Assembly (NCBI GenBank): GCA_946403075.1
Contig: CAMIYN010000016.1
Span: 1-40,039 of the forward strand
Source: an uncultured Lachnospiraceae bacterium
GTDB taxonomy: Bacteria > Bacillota > Clostridia > Lachnospirales > Lachnospiraceae
DNA length: 40,039 bases
Direction: 5' to 3'
In this document: positions 25,223 through 34,324 of the stretch, one piece after another
Layout: each line of letters begins with the position of its first letter
How positions within the stretch are numbered: position 1 is the stretch's first letter
Made by a program: the position numbers and the translations under genes
The notes under the pieces: generated by a model
What the model was told of the DNA's origin: nothing
Databases searched by the model: none
Seen by the model: only the letters and a program-made list of their open reading frames with translations

Positions 25223-26632
25223 TTAAAAAATACTTTTTCTCAGATATATTCTATATAGCTCAAATAAACCTAATATAATTGCAATTAGCCACCGTAATAT
25301 CACCTGTTCTTTAAACATATAAAACACTATAACAAATATTATTATCATTAATACCGAAAGTGCAAAATATTCTATTTTATAATAATATTTAGTATTAGAC
25401 AAATGATTTGCAATGCAATAGTGGAAAATAAACATAAATACATTTGAAATCAATGATGCTATAGCAGCACCATACATTCCCATTTTCATAATAAAAAAGT
25501 AATTAAGAATTATATTTATAATTGTTGCACTCATTGTACCGATTGCAATATATTTTGTTTTTCCATAATAAAACTCTTGGTTTGCTGGAAAATAATAAAG
25601 AAAAGTTGAATAAACAATTAAAACAAATATAGGAATTAATTCAATGCCTTCACGGTACTCAGCATTCGCCATAATATATGACACTTCCCTTGATAACAAC
25701 AAAAATCCTAAACATGCAACAGTAAATACTTCAATATAATTCTTTGTTTTCTTTATTAAGCTATTAATATTATTACTATTGATATCTTCATAACTAAACG
25801 GAATAAATGAGGTGTTAAATGCACCTAAAACTATATTTAATACCGATACAAAAGAATAATACAGGCTATATATACCAATATAAGAAGATATTATACTCAT
25901 CTTATTCATCATTATTCTATCAGCTTGTCCTAACAATACACCAGCCAAGCTATGACCAATTAGAGGTAGACCATATAAGATGCCAAATCTTAGATACTCT
26001 AAAGAATATGTAATTTTTCTATTAAACAATATATAACTAACCACAATTATGGATGATATCATATATGGCAGAAAATGTCCATAAACTCTGCCTATATAAA
26101 CTGGTGTTATTTTCAATACAAAAATAAAAAATAATGATAGTATTATTGATCCTAATGATAAAACTAGTGATAAAACCAATTTTAAAAGTGCTTTTTTGTC
26201 ATAAATTAGAATAGTACTTATAGATGATAACACAACTGATGAAAAAGCAGTTAAGATCATAATCACATATAACAAAATATCATATTCAATAAACTTTTTA
26301 ATTATTGGGAATAACAATACACATAAAATAGATATTAACAAAGATATTATTACAGTATACATAAATGTATTATCTCTATAGTTACAATAGTCATTTTGAA
26401 ACTTGTACTTTCCAGATGCAATGGATGATGAAATATTTAGTGATATAAAAGTACTAAATATTGATACCCAAGAAATAAATATAGAATAAATACCATATTG
26501 CTCACTCCCTAGCACTCTTGAAAAAATAGGAACAGTAAAAAACGAAATACCTTGAAGTAAAATGGTACTTATCATATTTAAAACTAAAGTTTTATTTAAT
26601 CCTGATGTATGATTTTTAATTCTATTTAACAT
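25223..26632 (-). CDS. Wzx-type oligosaccharide flippase
   Basis: Integral membrane protein of the MOP superfamily that moves lipid-linked sugar units to the outer face of the membrane. The 469 residues form about 12-14 hydrophobic helices; the N-terminus 'LNMISTILLQGISFFTVPIFSRVLGSEQYGIYS' is characteristic of the family. A charged N-terminal tail precedes the first helix. Its presence implies a Wzy-dependent-type assembly, though no Wzy polymerase or chain-length regulator is visible in the window. Located between the cytidylyltransferase and a glycosyltransferase gene. Confidence 0.92.
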   Translation of the reverse strand: MLNRIKNHTSGLNKTLVLNMISTILLQGISFFTVPIFSRVLGSEQYGIYSIFISWVSIFSTFISLNISSSIASGKYKFQNDYCNYRDNTFMYTVIISLLISILCVLLFPIIKKFIEYDILLYVIMILTAFSSVVLSSISTILIYDKKALLKLVLSLVLSLGSIILSLFFIFVLKITPVYIGRVYGHFLPYMISSIIVVSYILFNRKITYSLEYLRFGILYGLPLIGHSLAGVLLGQADRIMMNKMSIISSYIGIYSLYYSFVSVLNIVLGAFNTSFIPFSYEDINSNNINSLIKKTKNYIEVFTVACLGFLLLSREVSYIMANAEYREGIELIPIFVLIVYSTFLYYFPANQEFYYGKTKYIAIGTMSATIINIILNYFFIMKMGMYGAAIASLISNVFMFIFHYCIANHLSNTKYYYKIEYFALSVLMIIIFVIVFYMFKEQVILRWLIAIILGLFELYRIYLRKSIF

Positions 26633-26647
26633 AATACTCTATGCAAT

Positions 26648-28093
26648 TCATTCACTAATTATATTCTTTATATACTTATAAATATTCTCATACGAGTTTT
26701 CTTTAAAAAAAATATTACTATCAAAATCTGTATTATTATGACTATCATTTTGCAAATATGCTATTTGATTATATAAGCCCTCTACATCTCTAAAATATGT
26801 TGCATAACCATTTTCTACGATTGGCTTAGAATAATTCAAATAGTCTTTATCATATAGAATTAACAATTTGCCATTATATGAAGTCGCTTCATATAGTACA
26901 GTTGAGTACTTGCCAACAATATAATCATAATTCGCTAACAAAAAATATAAGTCTGTTTTCAAATCATTAATAACTTCAACATTTTTATACTTTAATAGAT
27001 TGCTAAATCTATCCATGGATAAATTGAATTCTTTCGGGTGCAACTTATAAACTAAATAATAAGATAAACCATCATAATTTAGCTTATATAATAATTTTTC
27101 AACGATATCTAAAACTTCGTTAGAAAAATCACCATCAGAAATAATCAAAATTTTTTTAATACCATAATTAAAATTGTTTTGTAGAAATCTCCTAACTTGA
27201 GCATCATGATAAGGAAACCCAACAATTATTTTATTTCTATCATCTATTGGAAAACTAGAAGTTTCTTTCCAATGTCTACCCCAAAAAAATAATTTTTCAG
27301 GCAACACGTCATTATTATATTTCTTACCAAAATTATAGGCAATATGTCCTCTACCAATAACACCATGTTGCAATTCAATAGTTTCAATGCTTTCTAATTT
27401 TGCAACTTCATTTAATGTCATTTTTACAATATTATAATATTCTTGGTATATAATACATTTAGGTTTAACTTTCTTTAATAGGAATATAAAATACTTTTTA
27501 TAAAACTTATGTAAACAATATGAGCTTATTAAAACTTTACTAATTTCTAATATTGATAACTCTATATCAAAACATTTGTTTATTAATTTTACTAAAACAT
27601 TTGTTTCATCTATAAATGCTATATCTTTACAATTAAACTTATAAAACAATTTGTAATAAACAAAAGATATTAAATTCAGAAAATCCATACTATATTTATC
27701 ATCATTTATACATCCATTAAAATATGAAGAATCTGATACTAAATTTAGATATGAACCAAAATTATCAACAATACTATATGTATACCTACAACTATTCTTG
27801 CCATCAATTAAATTTCTTTGTGCACATTGAAATACTAATAAATCCTTCCTTTTTATGAATAATGGTGTTTTAAAAGCTAAAAATAACCCAATAAACATTC
27901 TCTTTAAAAAAAACAAAATGCTTCTACCATGACTATTACTCTTATAATCTGTTCTATTTTTAATATATTTACTTTCAATTATAAAGTATATTATAACTCT
28001 AATTAATGACCAATATTTTAGATCTTTGATTCTTCGATCAAACAAATCATTATCATTTTCAAATTTAATGAATTTTTCGATATTAAATTCCAT
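26648..28093 (-). CDS. GT-B-like glycosyltransferase with HPKE motif (candidate nonulosonate transferase)
   Basis: 481 residues with no signal peptide and one hydrophobic N-terminal segment near residues 30-38. The C-terminal half has 'TIELQHGVIGRGHIAYNFG', a loop 'IVGFPYHDAQV', 'YKLHPKEFNLSMDRF' and 'DYIVGKYSTVLYEATSYNGK'. HP and S-T-x-x-E type motifs recur in bacterial sialyltransferases and in CDP-glycerol glycerophosphotransferases. Combined with an adjacent SpsF/NeuB pair, it is a candidate for transferring the CMP-activated sugar, although the acceptor and sugar are unknown. Adjacent to flippase and amidotransferase genes, all in the same direction. Confidence 0.65.
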   Translation of the reverse strand: MEFNIEKFIKFENDNDLFDRRIKDLKYWSLIRVIIYFIIESKYIKNRTDYKSNSHGRSILFFLKRMFIGLFLAFKTPLFIKRKDLLVFQCAQRNLIDGKNSCRYTYSIVDNFGSYLNLVSDSSYFNGCINDDKYSMDFLNLISFVYYKLFYKFNCKDIAFIDETNVLVKLINKCFDIELSILEISKVLISSYCLHKFYKKYFIFLLKKVKPKCIIYQEYYNIVKMTLNEVAKLESIETIELQHGVIGRGHIAYNFGKKYNNDVLPEKLFFWGRHWKETSSFPIDDRNKIIVGFPYHDAQVRRFLQNNFNYGIKKILIISDGDFSNEVLDIVEKLLYKLNYDGLSYYLVYKLHPKEFNLSMDRFSNLLKYKNVEVINDLKTDLYFLLANYDYIVGKYSTVLYEATSYNGKLLILYDKDYLNYSKPIVENGYATYFRDVEGLYNQIAYLQNDSHNNTDFDSNIFFKENSYENIYKYIKNIISE

Positions 28094-28096
28094 AGT

Positions 28097-29203
28097 TTAT
28101 GATTTATTGCCTAATAGCTTTCTTTTAATTTTACCTAATACTTCAAATAATTTATCTGTTTTAAAATCTGTATGTTGATGAGTTGTAGCTTTCATTAGTT
28201 CTTCAAATTCAGCATCACTAATTCTAAACTTATCTTTAATAAATTGAATATAAGAATTCATCATAATATCATCATATAGTGGCTTGCTCAATTCCTTTAG
28301 TGCTTCTTCCCTTGTCATTTGGCCAGAAACAATTAAACTTGATAAATGCGATGTTCGTTTATCAACATTAAATTTTTTAGGAAGCCAATATAATTGCAAA
28401 AATGCAGTAAATATATTTTCAAGATGTTTACTTCCATAGTATTCAAAGCCACAAAAATCATTTAATTCTTTTAAAGCCCTCTCTTTATTATAATCAATAT
28501 AATTAAGAGGTCTGATTTCTTTTAAGTTATACTTAAAAGATAATATTTTTTTATCTAATCTTGATATAAAATTCAATTTATCAATTTTAGATCTGCCAAA
28601 CTTTTTATTAATATCATTAATATTTACTAAATCAAGCGAATTATATGTATTCCCTTGTTGCAAAATACTTTCAGTGGCATAGTTACCCCCTGACAAAAAA
28701 TAACTAATCCTATTCATTTTTGAATGTTTGCACAAATTTGCATATAAAATATTATCTTGTGGTATAGCAAGATTAGGGACTCCTGCCCTCATATATGCTT
28801 TAGTTAATTCAGCAAATTGATACTCGTCAGGTTTAATTACTATCAAATCAACTTTTGTTTTATTTACAAGCTTTTCAATATTTCTTTTAGTTATCTCAGT
28901 ATTAAATCCATCATCAATATGAAATCCTAAGATTCTTAAACCCCATTTATATCCTAAATATAATAAATACGATGAATCTATCCCACCTGATATACCCATA
29001 GAGCAATCATACTTATTATTTTTACTTTTTAATTTTATTTCGTTTATTATAATATCTAATTTTTTTTTACCTTCTTCGTTTGGAAAATATATTTTGTTCA
29101 TATTATTCAATACTATATAACAATAATTACAATAACCATTCTCATCAAATTTAATTGTCTTATCAGAAATATCATTCATTACACATCGTTTGCAAGTTTT
29201 CAT
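28097..29203 (-). CDS. N-acetyl sugar amidotransferase (WbpG/PseA type), copy 1
   Basis: PP-loop enzyme that uses ammonia to change an N-acetyl group of a sugar into an acetamidino group, as WbpG does in Pseudomonas and PseA in Campylobacter. Zinc-type cysteines are at the N-terminus (CKRCVMND and CNYC), the ATP PP-loop GISGGIDSSY lies near residue 70, and the C-terminal text is 'QMTREEALKELSKPLYDD'. 368 residues. No HisF- or HisH-like partner (which WbpG uses as ammonia source) is visible. It is placed between the HPKE transferase and a GT4 gene; a second, different copy lies at the right edge. Confidence 0.88.
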   Translation of the reverse strand: MKTCKRCVMNDISDKTIKFDENGYCNYCYIVLNNMNKIYFPNEEGKKKLDIIINEIKLKSKNNKYDCSMGISGGIDSSYLLYLGYKWGLRILGFHIDDGFNTEITKRNIEKLVNKTKVDLIVIKPDEYQFAELTKAYMRAGVPNLAIPQDNILYANLCKHSKMNRISYFLSGGNYATESILQQGNTYNSLDLVNINDINKKFGRSKIDKLNFISRLDKKILSFKYNLKEIRPLNYIDYNKERALKELNDFCGFEYYGSKHLENIFTAFLQLYWLPKKFNVDKRTSHLSSLIVSGQMTREEALKELSKPLYDDIMMNSYIQFIKDKFRISDAEFEELMKATTHQHTDFKTDKLFEVLGKIKRKLLGNKS

Positions 29204-29228
29204 ATTTTTCTCCTCAAATACAAACTAA

Positions 29229-30398
29229 TTAACATAATACATGTTCTGTTAAAGCAATTATGTATTTTTGTTTCTCGTTTTCCCAACAATACCTCTCTTT
29301 TGCATCTTTTATATTGTTCTTAAATGTATTATATAGTTCTTTATCAGTTCGCATTTTTTCAATTGAATTATTAATGACATTAACATCGCAAGAATCAATT
29401 GTCATACCAATATTATACTTATCAATAATTTTTTTCATTTCTGGAAATGCCGAACATATAATAGGATTTTCAGCTTGAATATTTTCAAAAAACTTATTTG
29501 GAGAACAATAATATAAATTTTTATAAAATGCTTTAAATATTACAATCCCTAAATCAACTGCACTCAAATAATCTCCCAACTCATTCATATCCACCATATC
29601 ATTAAATAATACTCTATCACCAACACCTAATTTCTTTGCTTTATTTTCCAATTCTAATAGATAATCACCATCAGCACTTCCAATTAATACTAACGACAAA
29701 TTCTTATTAATACTTAACAGATCTATAAGGAGCTCAATACTTCTCATTCTATTTATATATCCATGATATTCAATAATAAATCTTTCGCCATTAGGATTAA
29801 TTTTGCTATCAAAAAAAGTTCTAATTTGTTTAACTTTTGTATAATCGATGTTAAAATAGTATGGTGTTGAAAGGATTGAAACAGCATTCCATGAGAAATT
29901 ATACTCTATTTTCATTTCAGATAGAATTGAATCATTTACTACAATTGTTAAATCAGCATTCTTTAAAATATACTTTTCCAATAATTTCAAAAGTCTTCTC
30001 TTTAAACTGCTGTTTTTACCAGTATACAAATGAAACTCATGTGCATCATAAATCAGCTTAACTCTTTTATTTTTAATTCCTTTTTTTGCTATAACACCAA
30101 TTAATGCTCCATCAGGATTTTCACCTGAAATAACATCTGGATTAATCTGTCTAATAAACTTAATCCAAATCAATCCACTTACAATCCTATTAATAATCAG
30201 TGGCACTTTTGTGCCCAAAGGCCTAGTAGTACATCTTAAAACATCAAATCCATCTACTATATCTTTTCTCATATAGTCATCAGGATTTCCTTTACACATA
30301 ACTAAAACTTCATGACCAAGTTCTTTGTATACCGATAATTCTCTTTTATCTCTGCTTGCATTTTTCCAATCATATGCGACAACTTTCAAAACTGTCAT
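29229..30398 (-). CDS. GT4-like glycosyltransferase
   Basis: GT-B glycosyltransferase of 389 residues, presumed cytoplasmic. Visible elements are 'MTVLKVVAYDWKNASRDKRELSVYKELGHEV', 'VISGENPDGALIGVIAKKG', 'LIYDAHEFHLYTGKN', and in the donor domain 'FIIEYHGYINRMRSIELLIDLL', 'VLIGSADGDYLLELENKAK' and 'YCSPNKFFENIQAENPIICS', where the glutamate of the ENIQAE text sits in the usual donor-binding region. It probably builds the repeat unit of the polysaccharide; the sugar cannot be told. The ATG has a G-rich upstream sequence. Confidence 0.85.
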   Translation of the reverse strand: MTVLKVVAYDWKNASRDKRELSVYKELGHEVLVMCKGNPDDYMRKDIVDGFDVLRCTTRPLGTKVPLIINRIVSGLIWIKFIRQINPDVISGENPDGALIGVIAKKGIKNKRVKLIYDAHEFHLYTGKNSSLKRRLLKLLEKYILKNADLTIVVNDSILSEMKIEYNFSWNAVSILSTPYYFNIDYTKVKQIRTFFDSKINPNGERFIIEYHGYINRMRSIELLIDLLSINKNLSLVLIGSADGDYLLELENKAKKLGVGDRVLFNDMVDMNELGDYLSAVDLGIVIFKAFYKNLYYCSPNKFFENIQAENPIICSAFPEMKKIIDKYNIGMTIDSCDVNVINNSIEKMRTDKELYNTFKNNIKDAKERYCWENEKQKYIIALTEHVLC

Positions 30399-30433
30399 AT
30401 ACTAACCCCCACCTAAAGAATGAATTATATATT

Positions 30434-31744
30434 CTACAATATATATAATCTATTCTTTATATTTATTCCTTCTGTCACATTCTTAGTATCAAACACTATT
30501 CTTGCATTATCACATACAAATTTATAATCAATATTTGTATGTGCAGTAGTAATTATAACTATATCATTTGAAGATAATAATTCTTTGGTAAGTTCTCTTT
30601 CACTTATCATAGAAAGCTTATCATTTTTAAAACTACTAACATATGGATCATAATATGAAACATTTGCCCCAACTTTTAATAACTCTTTTATAACTTTTAT
30701 AGCAGGGCTTTCCCTATAATCATCAATATCTTGCTTATATGCTACACCAAGAATTAATACATTTGCACCATTTATTGCCTTTTTATATTTATTTAAAATA
30801 TGCATTGCCCTTTCTACTACATATGCAGGTTGTGAATCATTAATAACCATACTATTCTCTATAAGAGTTGTATGAAATCCGAACTCTCTTGCCTTCCAAG
30901 TTAAATAATATGGATCAAGTGGTATACAATGTCCTCCAAGTCCAGGACCTGGATAAAATGCTTGAAATCCATATGGTTTAGATTTTGCAGCATTAATTAC
31001 TTCCCATATTGATATTCCCATTTTGTGACAAAGCCGTGAAAGTTCATTAACAAGACCAATATTTATATTTCTATATGTATTCTCTAAAATTTTTTCCATC
31101 TCTGCAATGGCAGGTGATGAAACTCTATGAATTGGGGCTTCAAGTATACACTCATACATTGTAGCAGCTATATCAGTGCATTCAGTGGTGCAACCCCCTA
31201 CAACTTTTGGTGTATTTTTTGTTTTATAAATTAAATTACCTGGATCTACTCTTTCAGGAGAAAATGCTAAATAAAAATCAACACCACATTTAAGTCCAGA
31301 AATATTCTCTAATATAGGTTTTATTAATTCATCAGTGGTTCCAGGATATGTTGTTGACTCTAAAACAATTAGCATATCTTTATGTAAATGTTTAGCAATT
31401 TCTTCAGTTGAAGATTTTACATATGATATATCTGGTTCTTGATGAATATCAAGTGGTGTTGGCACACATATACATATACAATCACAATTGGCAACATCTT
31501 CAAATCTATTAGTAGCTCTTAATTTCCCTTCTTTAACTACTTTTTCTAAATCTCTATCAACTACATCACCTATATAATTTTTACCATTGTTAACTAAATC
31601 TACTTTTTCTTTTTGAACATCAAATCCAACAACTTTATAACCTGCTTTTGCTTTTTCAACAGCAAGTGGAAGTCCAACATATCCCAAACCACATACTCCA
31701 AGAACTGCTGTCTTATTTAAAATTTTTTCTTTTAATTTACTCAT
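30434..31744 (-). CDS. wbpA: UDP-N-acetyl-D-glucosamine 6-dehydrogenase (WbpA-like)
   Basis: Oxidises UDP-GlcNAc to UDP-GlcNAcA with two NAD+. The Rossmann motif is GLGYVGLPLAVEKAKAGYKV near residue 19; the catalytic cysteine sits in 'GPGLGGHCIPLDPYYLTWKA'. A central 'ERVDPGNLIYKTKNTPKVVGG' and a C-terminal domain 'GVAYKQDIDDYRESPAIKV' complete the 436 residues. The neighbours WbpE, WbpD and WbpB give the four steps from UDP-GlcNAc to UDP-2,3-diacetamido-2,3-dideoxyglucuronate. I use the Pseudomonas gene name because of this context. Confidence 0.9.
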   Translation of the reverse strand: MSKLKEKILNKTAVLGVCGLGYVGLPLAVEKAKAGYKVVGFDVQKEKVDLVNNGKNYIGDVVDRDLEKVVKEGKLRATNRFEDVANCDCICICVPTPLDIHQEPDISYVKSSTEEIAKHLHKDMLIVLESTTYPGTTDELIKPILENISGLKCGVDFYLAFSPERVDPGNLIYKTKNTPKVVGGCTTECTDIAATMYECILEAPIHRVSSPAIAEMEKILENTYRNINIGLVNELSRLCHKMGISIWEVINAAKSKPYGFQAFYPGPGLGGHCIPLDPYYLTWKAREFGFHTTLIENSMVINDSQPAYVVERAMHILNKYKKAINGANVLILGVAYKQDIDDYRESPAIKVIKELLKVGANVSYYDPYVSSFKNDKLSMISERELTKELLSSNDIVIITTAHTNIDYKFVCDNARIVFDTKNVTEGINIKNRLYIL

Positions 31745-31759
31745 TAATAATCTCCATCA

Positions 31760-32881
31760 TTATTTTAATAATACTTCACATATATAATTCACTTCTGTTT
31801 TTGTTAAATATGGATGCATAGGCAAACTTAATACTTTTTTTGTAGCTTCTATACTATTTTTATAATTAGCATAATTATAATCAATATCATTAAAACATTT
31901 TTGTGTATGCATTCCCCTTGGATAATATATCATACTAGGTATTTTATTATTTTTTAATTTAATTTGTAACATGTTTCTTTCATTCTCATCTTTACACAAT
32001 ATTGTGTATTGAGCAAAACTTGAATAAAATCCATTAGGGATTATTGGGATTTTAATTTTTTTACTAAGTTTATCAGTATACCATTTATATATATTATTTA
32101 CAGATTCTAATTCATATTCTATAAAAGCTTTTAATTTTACTTTTAATATTGCTGCCTGTATTGTATCAAGCCTTGAATTCATACCTATCATTATATTATC
32201 GTATTTATCAATTTTTGATTTACCATTAGAACGAAGTGAAATTAGCTTTTCATAAACTGTTTTATCATCAGTAAATATTGCTCCACCGTCTCCATAACAA
32301 CCAAGCGGTTTTGCTGGAAAAAAAGAAGTACAAGAAATATCTCCAAACGAACATGCTTTTTTGCCATTTATACTTCCCCCAAAACCTTGTGCTGCATCTT
32401 CAATAACTATTAAATTATACTTTTTAGCTATTTTTAAAATATTATCATAATCAGCAGGCAATCCAAATAAATCAACTGGCATTATAGCTTTTAATTTAAA
32501 TTTTTTATCATTATAAACTTTTTTTACAACATTTTCTAATGATTCAATAGACATATTAAAAGTATCTAAATCAATATCAACAAATATTGGTGTAGCACCT
32601 ACAAGTGCAACTGAAGATGCAGTTGCTATATAAGTAAAATCTGGAACTAATACTGCATCTCCTTTTCCTATACCCATAACCATAAGTGCAAGAATTAATG
32701 CATCTGTTCCATTAGCACAAGAAATACAATATTTTCTACCAACATAAGTTGCAAGTTTATCTTCCAATTCATTTACTTGTTTACCAAGTATAAAATTAGA
32801 ATCATTAATGACATCAAAAATTGCTTTATCAATTTCAGGTTTTAATTTTTTATATTGTCTTTTTAAATCTCTAAATTCCAC
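31760..32881 (-). CDS. wbpE: WbpE-like PLP aminotransferase
   Basis: Aminates the 3-keto sugar nucleotide to the 3-amino sugar using glutamate. The PLP lysine lies in 'CTSFFPAKPLGCYGDGGAIFT', and 'SCANGTDALILALMVMGIGKGDAVLVPDFTY' and 'IEDAAQGFGGSINGKKAC' are family motifs. 373 residues. The SFFPAKPLG sequence is the form seen in WbpE/VioA-type enzymes. The start is GTG (32881), with GGAG upstream. It lies downstream of the acetyltransferase gene wbpD. Confidence 0.9.
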   Translation of the reverse strand: MEFRDLKRQYKKLKPEIDKAIFDVINDSNFILGKQVNELEDKLATYVGRKYCISCANGTDALILALMVMGIGKGDAVLVPDFTYIATASSVALVGATPIFVDIDLDTFNMSIESLENVVKKVYNDKKFKLKAIMPVDLFGLPADYDNILKIAKKYNLIVIEDAAQGFGGSINGKKACSFGDISCTSFFPAKPLGCYGDGGAIFTDDKTVYEKLISLRSNGKSKIDKYDNIMIGMNSRLDTIQAAILKVKLKAFIEYELESVNNIYKWYTDKLSKKIKIPIIPNGFYSSFAQYTILCKDENERNMLQIKLKNNKIPSMIYYPRGMHTQKCFNDIDYNYANYKNSIEATKKVLSLPMHPYLTKTEVNYICEVLLK

Positions 32882-32900
32882 TTATTATAAAACTCCATTA

Positions 32901-33395
32901 TTAATATACTATCCCATTTTTATTAATTTTTTTATATTCAACAGCTGGATTACCAATTACAATAATATTATCCTTTACATTATGTGTTACAACAGCCCCT
33001 GCTCCTACCATAGCATTCTCACCTATTGTATTTCCACAAACTATTGTTGCATTAGCACCGATACTTGCACCTTTTTTAATTATAGTTTTTATAAAATTTT
33101 CATGTCCCTTAGGATATCTTGCCCTTGGTGTTAAATCATTAGTAAACACACAGGAAGGCCCTAAAAAAACATCATCTTCTATAATTACACCTTCATATAC
33201 AGATACATTATTTTGAATTTTTACATTATCACCAATAATAACATTAGACCCAATGTAAACATTTTGACCTATATTACAATTTTTACCTATTTTAGCTCCT
33301 TTTTGTATATGACAAAAATGCCAGATTTTAGTTCCATCACCAATCTGAACATCTTCATCAATATATGAACTTTTATGAACAAAATAATTTTTCAT
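32901..33395 (-). CDS. wbpD: WbpD-like UDP-2-acetamido-3-amino-sugar N-acetyltransferase
   Basis: Acetylates the 3-amino group with acetyl-CoA. The 164-residue protein is a left-handed beta-helix of hexapeptide repeats (for example '[22 protein letters not shown]' positions about 35-56) with the family texts '[12 protein letters not shown]' and '[14 protein letters not shown]'. The ATG overlaps the stop of the DUF4065-partner frame (ATGA at 33392-33395), and no separate Shine-Dalgarno sequence is visible, so its translation may depend on the frame upstream. Confidence 0.92.
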   Translation of the reverse strand: MKNYFVHKSSYIDEDVQIGDGTKIWHFCHIQKGAKIGKNCNIGQNVYIGSNVIIGDNVKIQNNVSVYEGVIIEDDVFLGPSCVFTNDLTPRARYPKGHENFIKTIIKKGASIGANATIVCGNTIGENAMVGAGAVVTHNVKDNIIVIGNPAVEYKKINKNGIVY

Positions 33396-33832
33396 TTATT
33401 TTTCAATGGATATATTTCATGATTTAAATCAATCCATACAATCTTAAATAATCCAGTTTTTTCATTTCTAATCCCATATATTCTTGTTTTATTATTTAAC
33501 CTTAGTGAAAAAATTGAATAAATTTTATTATCAATTGCTTTTAATTTTTTAAGTTCTTCTTGTGCTTCTTTTATTAAATCTTCAATTCTAACAAAATGAT
33601 TATTTGTGCCTTGTCTTCTTCCACCAGCTGTTTTTTCAATTTCAGCCCAAGTCTTTCCTTCAAAAGATTTTTATTGTAATAATATATTTTTATTACAATT
33701 TTTAAAAAAATTCCATTTATCAATATTTATATCAGCTATATCAAAAGACCAAGTTGGATTATTTTTAATTGCTTTATTTAAACTATCAAATATTATTTTG
33801 GGTAATTCATATTTTTTTATTTTTTTACTCAT
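33392..33832 (-). pseudogene. Toxin-like partner of DUF4065, with one in-frame stop
   Basis: A frame of 147 codons starts with ATG at 33832 and ends TGA at 33392-33394, with a single TAA at codon 54 (33671-33673). Its first part, MSKKIKKYELPKIIF, is followed by NPTWSFDIADINIDKWNF. After the stop comes 'KSFEGKTWAEIEKTAGGRRQGTNNHF', then 'FSLRLNNKTRIYGIRN' and 'IVWIDLNHEIYPLKN'. The last texts recall a conserved family of small proteins of unknown activity. The ATG overlaps the DUF4065 stop (ATGA). Together with DUF4065 upstream this resembles a toxin-antitoxin pair whose toxin has been broken by one stop codon. An alternative is that a start after the stop yields a shortened product. Confidence 0.6.
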
Positions 33833-34278
33833 AATATTTCACATAATCCACAATAATAATCTTGAATAACTTCTAATGGAATAATTTTATTACTTGGTGC
33901 ACCAGGTTCAAGATTACCTCTTGTTTCAATCCAAGGTCTTTCAGTATGAGTTAATTGCATTAAATAAAATCCATCCTTTTTACCATATTTATTTAATACA
34001 GCATCTATTGTTTTTTTTTCTTCCGTTGAAATGTTTTTAATCCATTTATTTCCATTAAGTAATGATGAATCAATTTCAAATTTGTTTTTTGTAACATTAT
34101 ATAGTTCTCTACATACTGGACCATTTGCCCAAGCTTCAAACTGTTCATTAAAAAGAGACTTTTCATTCCATACTAAAGACCAAGCTTGACAATAATAACA
34201 TATTTTTTGTAATTTAATTGAACTTGTTTTTCCTAATTTTTTTAAAATATAATTAGCTACAGTATATATGTTTGTCAT
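33829..34278 (-). CDS. DUF4065 (SocA/Panacea-type) antitoxin-like protein
   Basis: Proteins with this domain act as antitoxins in some type II systems (SocA) and as the variable-partner Panacea antitoxins. 149 residues: 'YILKKLGKTSSIKLQKICYYCQAWSLVWNEKSLF', 'EAWANGPVCRELY', 'DGFYLMQLTHTERPWIETRGN', with the conserved LQK-YY-Q and LTHxE-PW motifs. AGAGGT lies just upstream. Its stop overlaps the next frame by ATGA. It is inserted between wbpB and wbpD, which are functionally linked sugar genes, indicating an acquired module. Confidence 0.85.
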   Translation of the reverse strand: MTNIYTVANYILKKLGKTSSIKLQKICYYCQAWSLVWNEKSLFNEQFEAWANGPVCRELYNVTKNKFEIDSSLLNGNKWIKNISTEEKKTIDAVLNKYGKKDGFYLMQLTHTERPWIETRGNLEPGAPSNKIIPLEVIQDYYCGLCEIL

Positions 34279-34324
34279 GATTTACCTCTTTTTTTTATAA
34301 TATCATATAAATTACACAAAAATA

